A DNA stretch of 64,000 bases from contig WNNJ02002111.1 in NCBI GenBank assembly GCA_012934845.2, forward strand, positions 1 to 64,000. The letters run 5' to 3'. This document shows, one piece after another, positions 1-10,710 of this stretch. The translations under genes and the position numbers were made by a program. Below the pieces are notes generated by a model. The model did not search any database. It saw nothing but the letters and a program-made list of their open reading frames with translations, and was not told the DNA's origin. The first letter of the stretch is position 1; every line of letters begins with the position of its first letter. This DNA comes from Pomphorhynchus laevis (Eukaryota; Acanthocephala; Palaeacanthocephala; Echinorhynchida; Pomphorhynchidae).

Positions 1-1356
1 ATATATAATTATATATATTATAATTATAATATTTATTCTATTTTTATTTGTCTCGGAATATATATAGGCTACAGTTTTACAATCTTGACAATCAAAATTA
101 TAAATTTTAATCAATTTATAATTTTTTATTAAAATTTATTTTATAAATTTTAATAAATTACAAATTAATGTCGACGAACTTATGATATTATATAATTAAA
201 GTTAATAAATAAATAAAAAAGACTCATTTACTAAAAATAAAATTTCAATCAAGATGTATTAATCGATATGTTGATTAATTTTTATGTTTTGTTAAAAATT
301 TAGTGAAAAGTACTCAAATATTGGCAACATGGTATCATGTTGTGATATTATATCATGATATTATATGTCATGATATTATGGCATATATTACAAATGGGTA
401 CTTCAAAAGTAAAATGTGCATTTTACTTTTAAAAATGTATTTTGATGTTAATGTTATTATTCCAAAGCTTTTTGTCAACATTTGGAATCACCAATGCTGA
501 TTACATGTGATCACAGTTCGATATTTTTTTATATCAGGTAGAGTACATGAGAATGTACTTATGGAATTTTCTTAATACGCATTTTTTACTTTAAGTTTGA
601 AATTCATTTTCTAACACTACCGTTGAAATTAACATTCTTCCAGCTTACAAAGTTTTTTCGTTTGAAAATATTAAAAAATGACACAGTGGTTAATAGTTTG
701 ACTATTTTATAATCAATTTTAAAAAATTCTTTAATTCTTGTTTACTTGTGATATCATTGCTGAGTCATCACCAATGATGACTCAGCAATGAGTCATCAAG
801 ATTTAATATTTTTTATTCTATAATGAATCTGCTGATATCAAAGTACTGTAATATTCTGGGATGTAGTTGATATATCCGTAAAGTCACAAAATAAATATAA
901 TTTTTATTTGATATTCAATTTCAAATAATAACGAAAATCATCAGTATTTTAAATGTAGTTTTGAGCATACCCGTGAAATTTATCTAAAACCTTCCCTAAA
1001 AAAATATTAAATAAAAATATATTTATTTAATATTTAATTAAAATATTAAATAAATTAATATTTTATTAATTTTCTTCGTCAAAAATATTAATTATTAATT
1101 TTGAGGCAATCATTTTGTGTTTGATTAATTAATAAATATTAAATACTTATCTCTTTATTGTTAGATCTGGTGTCAGTGTTGTGTTTGCACTGAGTTGGTT
1201 GATAACGTGGTTCAGTCACGTCATTCAAAGTCCAGACGCCGTTACTCGTCTTTTTGATGCTTTTATATTTTGCGATAAATCCTTGCCATTGTATACTGCG
1301 GCAGTTGTAAGTTAAACAATCGATGCTCACCTTTACAAGTCAGTTTGCATTGCTAG
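1..1356. other. AT-rich intergenic DNA
   Basis: No gene is supported here. The stretch is strongly AT-rich, with short local repeats around 320-380 built on a TCATGATATTA word, and an AP-1-like cluster listed separately. The small open frames present have no family resemblance and the composition of chance frames. Confidence 0.6.
761..795. promoter_or_regulatory. Cluster of three AP-1-like (TGASTCA) sites
   Basis: TGAGTCA at 761-767, TGACTCA at 778-784 and TGAGTCA at 789-795 lie within 35 bp. The first two form an inverted repeat (GCTGAGTCATC and its complement). TGASTCA is the known bZIP AP-1 (Jun/Fos-type) binding site. The cluster lies about 560 bp upstream of the putative exon at 1357. 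Function is inferred; the spacing may just reflect a small palindrome plus a duplication. Confidence 0.3.
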
Positions 1357-1835
1357 GTAGTAGCGCTTAATGCCGATGAAATTCTGAAGGAAAACTGTGA
1401 AATGGCTGAAATGCATCATTTGCTGTCCAAGCTTCCATGTATTATGACTACTGAACATGTCGAGCATGCACTGCTAGAAGCCTGCAAACTAATCGATCGT
1501 TATCCGCCAAATCAGTTGCCTTTACTATGGAACAATTGGATGCGGCGATGGTAATTTTACTAGTGTGCATTCTAAGTTGACTTTACGTTGATTACTTAAG
1601 CGAGGAGATTCAACGGGATAGTGAAAGGCGTGCACGCCAAAAACAAGCCGAAATAGCGCGATCGGCTTTGGTTCATAATCGAAGCTGGTCCAATATATCA
1701 ATGTCGGCTAACTGGATTTCTCGGTTTACAACCGCCAGTCTAGGGGTTGCGGTGTCAATATTTGTGTATAAAGAGCTTCAACGAAATCCACAACTGCTAG
1801 ATTACTTTATTTCGTTTTTATATGGAAATCAGTGA
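1357..1835 (+). CDS. C-terminal two exons of an unassigned, tail-anchored-looking protein
   Basis: I do not recognise the family. An open frame runs from a possible acceptor (CTAG at 1353-1356) through ATG 1402 to a donor at 1550 (GATG|GTAATT). A 50-nt intron (1551-1600, ending TTACTTAAG) restores frame, and exon 2 (1601-1835) ends at TGA 1833-1835. The joined frame is about 142 residues. An alpha-helical looking first half is followed by an Arg/Gln-rich charged stretch (SERRARQKQAE), then a short hydrophobic segment (SLGVAVSIFVY) near the C-terminus, which suggests a tail anchor. Composition is more gene-like than its surroundings and nothing looks transposon-derived. Either the first coding exon lies upstream or ATG 1402 is the start. 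The splice model is inferred; without the intron the frame stops at 1552. Confidence 0.4.
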
Positions 1836-3467
1836 TTTTACTTGTTTTTAATATTCGTTAGAATTTTTATTCAAGGAAGAAACTTGATTTTTATCTCTAT
1901 TTTTACACTATCACAATTTTATCGAATAAAGAATTAGTCATTATTCAAATTTAAACGCTAATATTGATTTTACAATATTATGATATAATTCATTAAAGTA
2001 TCATGAAATATGTGCAATGATATTTAGCGTATATTTTTAATGGCTATAACATACTAGTCTATTAAGTAAGTTGGTGTTCGTCGTTTTCTGTGCTTCGCTC
2101 GGGATTCTGTGTCTTTACCGCGCCGTTGTCTTGTTGATTGAATCTGAATACAGGTGATTTGGTGATGATCGATCGTTAACTGATATATGCTGATATGATA
2201 AACTTCATTTTAATTTGCCATTTTATTACTCTTTGTGTAATCGATGAAAAAAGTGTTCACTAGTCATCCTCACTTCCAGCGTCATCCCAGTAGCTTAGAT
2301 TTTGTTTGCTTGTTCCCGAACGAGATAGGGAGATAACTCGAAAGGTGTTATATTTGCATCACGACAAATGGGGAGTACACAATACGTTGATTTTGATGAT
2401 TAGCGTAAATCACTGTCGCTTGTTGGAGATGATTGTGATATTTACAATTGAATTATATATAATAGCGAGATATAATTATTGCTGTTAGACCGCTGTCGAG
2501 GATTAGTGCTGATATATAATATTAAACAATAATATTATACTCGCAAGCTAAAATAATCTTTCAAGATGTTTCGCCCTTTTCTCGGGATTTCTCAATCTAA
2601 AATACATGCATTTGAGTCAAAAACAAATTAAAATATCTATAAACTGCAGTTATTACGTAATATCATTCAATTATATATCGTTCACGGTCATAAACGTGAT
2701 ATAAAACGTTTAATTTTGAGTGCGATAATGTATCAGCTACATTCAAAATGTGCACGCAGTTTAGTCGAGAACAAGATGTAGATTTTGTCGTAATGTACGA
2801 TTAATACTCTAGTCGGCAAAGTCAATTGGCTTCGTTTGATATTTTGAGCGAAAATGGCCATGAGCTTCCAGACTTTATGATCCTTTAAAAACAACGACGG
2901 AGCAGGCATTTCAAGACCGGATAGTTGTCCAACTATTAATGTTTATTGCTAGAATCGGTTAGCAAAGTTGATGCTTTTAAAATGTGCATGTAGTTGATTC
3001 AACATCAGATAAATGAAATTTTCTGTTTGAGTGGTATGATTTATGAGGCTTTTATTTACGAATTTTGGAAATGACCGCGTTTCTGGCGAAACATACATTC
3101 GGCATTACGTGCAAGACATTTAAAACTTTCAAGTTTTTACCTTCACAGAAATAACATCGCTTGTAATTTGGTTTGGACCGTCTAACAGCTGAAACTTTTC
3201 ATATGATCGATCTGAATCAGTATCAGTGGCGTTGTGATTGCTAACAGCAGCGTTGATCTGAAAGTCAGATTGTTGATGTTGATAAGTAAAAACCTGAGCT
3301 TGATCCGATTCGTTAATTTCTCTAATTTAAAGTGCCTTTTTTGTCGATTCTGGTTGACAAGCGAGGAATATATCCTATACCAATATACCACAGATTTACA
3401 GAGCTGTTATGTCTTTGCAAAAACATTGTCGATAGAGAGTTACGAGATTTTTTTTATAAATTGTAGT
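1836..3467. other. AT-rich DNA without a recognised gene
   Basis: I see no family-level match on either strand. The longest open frames (about 60-80 codons, near 2306 and 3182-3473) lie on both strands and look like chance frames. The stretch could hold UTR or intron of the gene ending at 1835. Nothing in the sequence decides this. Confidence 0.5.
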
Positions 3468-3713
3468 ATATAGTTATTACAGGAACAAAGAAGCAGAAAA
3501 AATATCTTTTATTTGAAAAAAATTCTATATTTCGATAGCTCCTGCTATCATCATCAGGATTACAATAAGATGTAATCCTGATGTAAAATGATTGTAATCC
3601 AATCATTTTATTGTAATCCTGATGATGTTAGCAGGAGCTATCGAAATATAGAATTTTTTTATCAAATAAAGGATAATTTTTTCTGCTTCTTTGTTCCTGA
3701 AATAACTATATAT
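3468..3713. repeat. Large foldback (inverted repeat) element with ~105-bp arms
   Basis: The left arm (about 3468-3575) and right arm (about 3605-3713) are near-perfect reverse complements. They start with ATAGTTATTaCAGGAACAAAG and end with the matching complement. Inside the arms a TAATCCTGATG word recurs in both orientations around a short loop. It would form a long hairpin of over 100 bp. No coding capacity. Best read as a foldback or MITE-like element; no target-site duplication was resolved. Confidence 0.75.
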
Positions 3714-3963
3714 TTGAAATGGAAGAAGATTATGGATTTAGTATTTGTTAATAAATTGTAGTACATTTTGGATTTGTGCTTGTTTTAATGTACAAAGAAG
3801 GTTGTGTATATATACAACATTCGATGGCTTGACAGACGTAACTGCAAGCGTTTAAATGACCGAATCGAAATTAAGATATTAGTTTATTTTATCGAATAGT
3901 TTAGCTGATATTGAAATTTTTAGGGAGTCGTGTTTTCCTCTATTAACATCGAGTTTCACACGA

Positions 3964-4810
3964 TTGATACTTCACATCGAGCTTCACACATTTAAATTTG
4001 TCTTGATTATACTAAGTTCTTACAATGACCTGAAATTATGGAGGACCATTAAGAATTTGGAAGATATTGTGTGTTTGCAGAAGGAACTAAATGTAGTACA
4101 TGGTTGTTTTCAATTAACGGGTATCCACTTAAATGACCACAAGTGTGTACACTTGCGTTTCGGCAAAAAAAGCTTAAAATCAAGCTATTACATTGGAAGT
4201 GACTGTATTGTGGAAATGGAACGTGGCCAAGACCTTGGCCACGTTCCAATGCGTGTATACAGCGCAACTAGGCGGATGATGCATATAATTAGAAGTTGTT
4301 TCTCCACACCGAATCCTCAGACATTGGCCATATTATACTAGGCTAAGTTGCAACCATTGATCGAATATGCTGCACCGGTTGCATTTCCATGTACGAAAGA
4401 TAAAATGTCAAAGTATGAACGCATACTAAACAGTGTCACACGCTTATCTCCTAGCTTGATGACTCTCCCTTATGAGTAGCGTCTCTTTCATCTTGGATTG
4501 AGTTCCGTATTTTTTCGCCTCGTGTTCCTAGACATGTGTTCTATGTATCGCATCGTACATCAGTATGTAGGATTCCCCGTTAAAGTTACTAGGAGAAATT
4601 GTCGACAAGGAAGATGATATTCTCTTTGTCTAGACATTTTGTACCATGGTAAATTATCTAAAATTTTTTGACTTTCCCATCGAGCGTGTACCTTATGGAA
4701 TTAATTACCCCTTCCGTTGTGAATGCTGCGAGCTTTCTGGATTTCCGAAAAATGTTGAAGAATTAGTTAATAAAGCCGGATGTGATACGTCGAATCGAGG
4801 CGTTCTATAA
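3964..4810 (+). mobile_element. 3' end of a decayed non-LTR retrotransposon pol (RT palm end, thumb and tail)
   Basis: One reading frame, broken by three in-frame stops (TAG 4339, TAG about 4477, TGA about 4606), carries the typical end of a LINE pol. After the catalytic region come L-N-D-H-K-C and L-R-F-G, then a Q-P-L-I-E-Y-A-A-P-V block, a block ending SVTRL, L-P-Y-E followed by a stop and R-L-F-H-L-G-L, and a last block with W-N. This is the order seen in CR1/Jockey-type ORF2 C-termini. The RT catalytic YADD part is missing, so it is a 5'-truncated, dead copy. A perfect 15-bp-arm palindrome at 4217-4248 sits inside the frame. Exact clade is uncertain. Confidence 0.7.
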
Positions 4811-6559
4811 ATAACCTTTTACTATTTTTCTTTTTACTGTTGTGATCGAGCAAAACAGCCTTATGGCTAATGCTCTGTATGTAATAATAACAGATGTTAT
4901 AAACATCTCAAACGGGTAACGCTAATGACGCCATTTTCGTTGTGCGTGTTGGACCATGTGTTGTTTCATGATTTTTGACTTGGAAATATAATCTATGCAC
5001 AATTTGTTATTGACAAACCACTTCAGTCTTTATTCAACACATCTATAAATATTGGGCCATATAAATCCCAGGAGACAAATCCTAAGGCCTCCAAGACAAA
5101 TATCGACAAAGATCGAACGTCGGAATAAATCTGCGACGACTCTTCTGATAAAAGAAGTGGAAGTTGCCAACTTGTTGACGTTTACATTTTCATATATACT
5201 GATGTTCCTTACTTATAATAAATATGAATTGTCTTGTATTATACACACAACACGGATAGTAAATTGTCAAATAGGTTGGACAACTCACTATTCCACATAC
5301 AACTGTTTGATCCGAGCGAAAGCGATGAAGGGTACAAATACAACGAATGAATAGAAAACCCGAGAAGATACATTTGTCGCGTTTGAATTTAACAAAGTCG
5401 AAAAAGAACTGCCCATGCATCATATTTTACTCGTTTATTTCAATAAAGAAGGCAATCAACGATATTTTCTTGCGTGTCCTGTTTTAAAGTGGTGAGATTG
5501 TATCTAGTAAACACTGTATTCGAAGGCTTTAAGAACGTTTAGTTCAGAATTTGTTTAGCTCCGTCGTATGTAGCACAATCCAATATGTAATACAATCCAT
5601 ACAACTCCTTCGATACATGCTTGATTAGAAGATGTGGCTTGGTCGGCGATCATATGGCGCTCGTTATCGTCTGCTTATCAGAACATTCCTAGAACGTTTG
5701 GATTCGGTGTTTTCACTCTGCCGGTGAAGGTTTGGACTACTTTTTAAATCTGGACGGGCACAGCATTGTATGTATTGTATCCACACTATTGAATGCATTT
5801 TTATATTTGTAAATAATATTTAATTAATTACATTTATTCAAATAAAAAATTGAATTTGAAGCTGATTTTATGCATAACATTTTGTTTGCAATGAAGAGCT
5901 TAAACATCGAATAAAGATTCGTTGTTACATCTACACAGCGTATCGATGACGGCCTTTGCTTTTATACGATGTGTCGATTTAGTATTGAACAAATTGGATA
6001 TCGCTGTAATTAAAATTCATATGTTGTCCTTTGTAGAACGAGGTGCTATTTTTATTAAATTCACTAAATTTCATATGAAACATACTCTTCATTTGATTCT
6101 ACGTATTAGAATTAAATGTAATAGTCAGTCCGTCCAAGTAAAATAATATAAAAAATCCACGTGATTGATATTATAATATTTTATATCACGTATGTGTTAA
6201 CATGGTCTTATGATAAAAGGCAACTTAACTAAGAATTAGCTATACCGAACATTATATATCAGTTATTCACGTAGGAATCAAAATTGTCAAAGCCCATATC
6301 ATAATATAATCTCCTGTAATCAACGTTGTTGTGCGATGAAACCAAAAATTTTCTTTTTAACAAACTTTCTTGTTTTATTTTTTAATTATTATTACCATAA
6401 AATAATTTATTTACGTAACAAAACATAACATTTACTTACATAAAAATATAAATTTTTCTATCGTTTCCACTAATCTGGAAGTAGGTTAGTGGAGGCAGTG
6501 CACGGACGATACGTGACCAAGGGTCATGGTTCTGAGTGGACGATCAGACTTCCCTTTTA
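4811..6559. other. Intergenic DNA without a recognised gene
   Basis: Composition is moderately AT-rich. Frames of 70-100 codons exist near 5052-5423 on both strands but overlap each other and match nothing I know. A slightly GC-richer stretch at 5630-5770 could be an old element fragment; I cannot assign it. Confidence 0.5.
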
Positions 6560-9245
6560 AATAATTTTAAGTGTTCCTTGGCAAAATAAAGAGTTTGATC
6601 TCTCCACCTATTCCGAGATCTGTCTCGTGGCCCCTGTCCAGAAAGTCTAATTTGGAACACTTCACAAGGACGACCCTAGCCATCCTCAAAACTTGGCCTA
6701 GCAATTTCAGATGACTTCCTTGAATGTGGAGGAGCAGCGACTTTACTGTAAGATTCTCGTGGATGACTGAGCTTTGAACATTATCTCTAAGGCTGTAGCC
6801 TTTCACACCACGAAATAACCTCATTTCGGTCGCCTGTACTGGATATCTAGTCCTTTCGATCATGAATACTTTTATACCCATAAGTGAGCTAAGGTAAGAA
6901 GGCTTAGCTCTCTCGTTTCCACAACTGATCTGGGGAAAATAAGCGTTATTGCGTTAGCTGACAGATCCGTCTCTTAATCTCTCTATTATTCTTACCATAA
7001 TTCGAGAACAAGACCCCCAAGTATTTAAAGCCTTCCACTTCGTGTAAGGCATTATTATCAATTCGTATCGACTATGCTAACTTGTTCCGAGCAGAGCACA
7101 TCGAGACAGTTTTGGATTTGCTAACTTTTATACTGGCAACATGGCATTCCTCAGGAAATCGATCAAGCAAGCATTGTAGGTCATTCGTATTGGAGAATCA
7201 AGATAACATCGTCTGTTATAGCTTTTCTCCCAACTTCAATCCAGTTGTGGGGAGTACAAGCTACTGATGAGAGCCAACACGCTCGAAACGGTGACTTTGT
7301 CATTTGCGACAATTTCACTGTTGAATTTATTTCGTGGTGCTGACGACCTGATACCAACATCGTCTGTGAAAAAAATATGATATACTGATGGGGCAACACA
7401 GAAGAATAAACTATGACAAAGCGGCACGCCTCGAAATTTTATCCATGTAAACAAGGAACAAAACTAAAGACAATTGACAGCCATGACGAACCCAACATAT
7501 ACATAAAACTTCACAGAATTTCCTGATTAAAACACGAACACAACTCGCATTTCGCTTGCACAAAGAACATGTGAACTGGTTGAGCCTTGACTAGAACTAA
7601 ACTCACATTGCTCCTTCTGCAACTGTTCCTCTACTATCGGTCGTATTTTTAGCTTAAGGATCCTGGCAAATAATTTACAGGGTAGTCTAAGAATAATAAT
7701 ACCCTTATAATTTGAAATTCTCCTCGATTTCCTTTCTTATAGATCAGAATTTATCCCCCAATTTGCCAATCACCAGAAATCTATTCTGATTTCAGTGCTA
7801 CGTTGAAGAGTTGTGTTATCAACTTTATACCTTCAATTTCAAGAGTCTTCAAAATCTCAGGTCGAATCTCATCAACCCTGCAGATTGGCCATTACGAAGT
7901 TTGTGAACAACAGTAATGACCTCTGTCAAGGTAATAGAATCTGCAATGAAGTTCGAAGATTATTCCACAACAGAAAGCACATCATGCGTATTAAGGATAC
8001 ATTGAAAATGCTCTTTTTAACGACTAAGTATGTCTTTAATATCACCTAACAGATGCGCATGATTGTCTGAAACAGTTTGGGCAGATTTCTCCTTTCCTAC
8101 ACAAAGAGTTTTGATTGTTCCCCGGAAAATCTTAGAAGCTAACCGATAATCAAGTTCGAGACCCTCGATAAACTTTACACAATTTGATTTCTTTGACTCA
8201 GGAACTGCTAGAGCTGCAGCTCTCTTGGCATGTCAATACATGTCTAGAGCCTCCAGTGACCTACAAAACAAGGTTATTTTGTAAGCCACTTTCTTCTGAT
8301 GAATATCAGCTCTTACTGATGGTGCCCACCAATCAGTTCGAGGATTGCCTCCACAACAGGCACCTGCAGTCTTCAAACCACTGCTCTTCTAAGTCGTTTT
8401 GTCAATCGAAGTTGTGTTCCTGTTCGATATTCTCCATCTATTCCCGCAATTGATAAGGTCCGCCCGAACATAGTTAAAAAACTTCCTTTATAGAAACATC
8501 TAAACGTTCACAACGAACTCTAACCCCGCGTTTAGGCTTTCCAGGTCTGCTTGTCAGAGGGTCTGACAGTTCAGCCCTTCTATTCACACTGTGTCCAGAA
8601 CATATCGCATCAAATCAGATGATACAATTATGAAATCGATCATTGATCGTGGAATAGGAGTATTGTGATGCCATGTGCATCGGTTGATAGCTTTATGTTC
8701 AAACTTGGTGTTGGTAATTGACAAATTGTTATGAGAACATAAATGCAACAACTCAACATCACTCTTATTCGGATCGGTCGTTCTATTCCCCTACACCACT
8801 CCCCTCCAGTTGCACAATCATTACCAACGTGATCATTGAAGTGGCCTAATAAATTGATATAATCACTCGCAGGTTTACTATTAAGTAAATGATGAAGATC
8901 ATCCACTAAAGCTGCGAATACCAAGCTATTATTGGAAATACTCTTTTTCTCCTTTGACTACAAGTCTCAAAAACTGCAAACTTTCAATTACTTTAACAAA
9001 ACTTCTCTGCAACTAACGACAACCAGGGGTTGGTTAGTATTCCCACACCCGATTATCGACGCTTTCCTGTAGTAACTCCCGAATAGCGCAAGGTCCAACC
9101 TTGATCCAAAAGTTGAGTACCGGAACCAGAATAATGAACAGAGGTAACACCGACTCTTTCAAGACCCGCTCGAATTTCCTCCCTCACCCTTACTATATCT
9201 GATTCTTTCCTCGTCAACGAAGTAACGTTCCACGTTTCTGCAAAT
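6560..9245 (-). mobile_element. Decayed APE-endonuclease/RT LINE, read from 9245 down to 6560
   Basis: On the minus strand the 5' end (about 9245-9000) reads W-N-V-T-S-L, then G-S-G-T-Q-L-L, G-W-T-L-R-Y-S-G-V and G-V-G-I-L-T, which are hallmark blocks of an AP-endonuclease domain in LINE ORF2. At 8924-8640 comes the catalytic LGHFNDHVG block (usual form GDFNAHVG), then I-R and L-P-T-P-S. The 3' end (6881-6567) holds E-M-R-L-F-R and the QVLRM block, as in RTE- and Jockey-like tails (usual form E-M-R-L-L-R ... W-F-G-H-V-L-R). The RT core between about 8.6 and 6.9 kb is too shifted to follow by eye. Many stops and frameshifts; inactive. Clade not fixed. Confidence 0.65.
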
Positions 9246-10710
9246 CGGCTAGTTCAATTCAATGACCGTCGACGTTTGGTCAACAAAAAAAATTCTTGTT
9301 GACAATTACTATCAAAGTCATATTGTCGTTTTTTGTTCATGTATCTGCTGTTCACCATGTACTTTAGTAATAAAATACAATTTCCTGCAAGGAAAAGGGT
9401 TTTCTCAACTGTCCCTCATATCCTATGATAGTTTAATATGTTCTGTTGCGAAGAAACAAAAACTCATTGAGGCGTTCGACCTTAATTGGGCGTTTCGTCC
9501 TTAGTCTACTCATAGCTACGAAAGTGTGATATCGTTCCTTTCTTAATGAGCTTACTAAGGTTGCTGAACAATCAACCCACTTGTATACAACAGAATCACA
9601 ATGTACGAACAAAAGCTTTCTAGCTACAAAGCACGAGAAAGGCTCTAGCGCAGATGCTAAGATTCGTCACTCCACATATAGTGGCTATATGAATAAAACT
9701 ACTGATTACGTTATATTAATAAGAAAGACTTTCAATACAACTTTTTTAATTGCACGATCAGGAAAATTTAAACCTGCATGCTTTTATACAACCTTCGTAG
9801 GGAAGCTTAACCCGAAATGCGCCTACCACGTCTGCTTAAGCGAACCATCCCAGATTCAAGGCTGGCGGTTTATAGTGTTTTATACCAGTATTAATTTCGA
9901 TTACATTGCAATATTTTTTAAAGTGTGCTTTAATTACTCTAAGTTTTTTTATATAAACAGGAATTGGTTTTAATGTACATTTAAACGCACTACATATGAA
10001 CCTAGGTTTTATTGGATTTCTATGTAATTTTGGATTCCAATATAATCAGGTATAGCTATATATCTAATTCAACCTTTATACCCTTTTTATCCATTATAGA
10101 ACAGTGACTTGTAATAATTGTTTCAAAACTCAACTCACTACGTTCATATGTTGGATTTACATTTAAATCATCAGAATTAACCTCTTTCATTAGTATATCA
10201 TAATAAAGCTTTTTGCATATGAAGACAAAGTTATTACTAGCTTTATCAATAGTTGTTATTATATAGTTATCCTTTAATTTAGTAAGTTATGTATTCATAT
10301 CTTTATTAATTTAATCTTTCCTTTTATAATTGTTTGTTATTTTCATTTTATTTTAGTCTTTGATGTATTTAAGCTTTCACTATTACTCAGTTTCCCGAAG
10401 TAAGCATTTAAGTCATTGGAAATTTTATTTATTTAATGCTCTTTTGATAGCATTTTCTTTAATTCATTGTTTTCAATTAATTTTAGATTATGAGTGCACA
10501 TGTTCATTTATTTTATCGAAATTAAAACTTTTACGATTTCATTCTATTTCTGTTTCTAATCTCATCGTTATATATTAATTTGAATTCTATTATAAGGCCG
10601 ATACCTAATATCATAGCAGTTTCTCCTAATAATTTCTATTCCTTATTCAAGTTCATGATATTATTTATCAGTAAATTCGTAAAAAATTATAAATAATTTT
10701 TATGAATTAT
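9246..10710. other. AT-rich DNA without a recognised gene
   Basis: A 130-codon open frame (9581-9973, +) starts with TTG, matches nothing I recognise, and ends in a hydrophobic, Phe/Tyr-rich tail as expected of chance frames in AT-rich DNA. The rest (9974-10710) is AT-rich with no signal. Confidence 0.5.

Noticed and set aside
9581-9973. 130-codon open frame as a gene
   Set aside because: TTG start, no ATG near it, no family match, composition of a chance frame.
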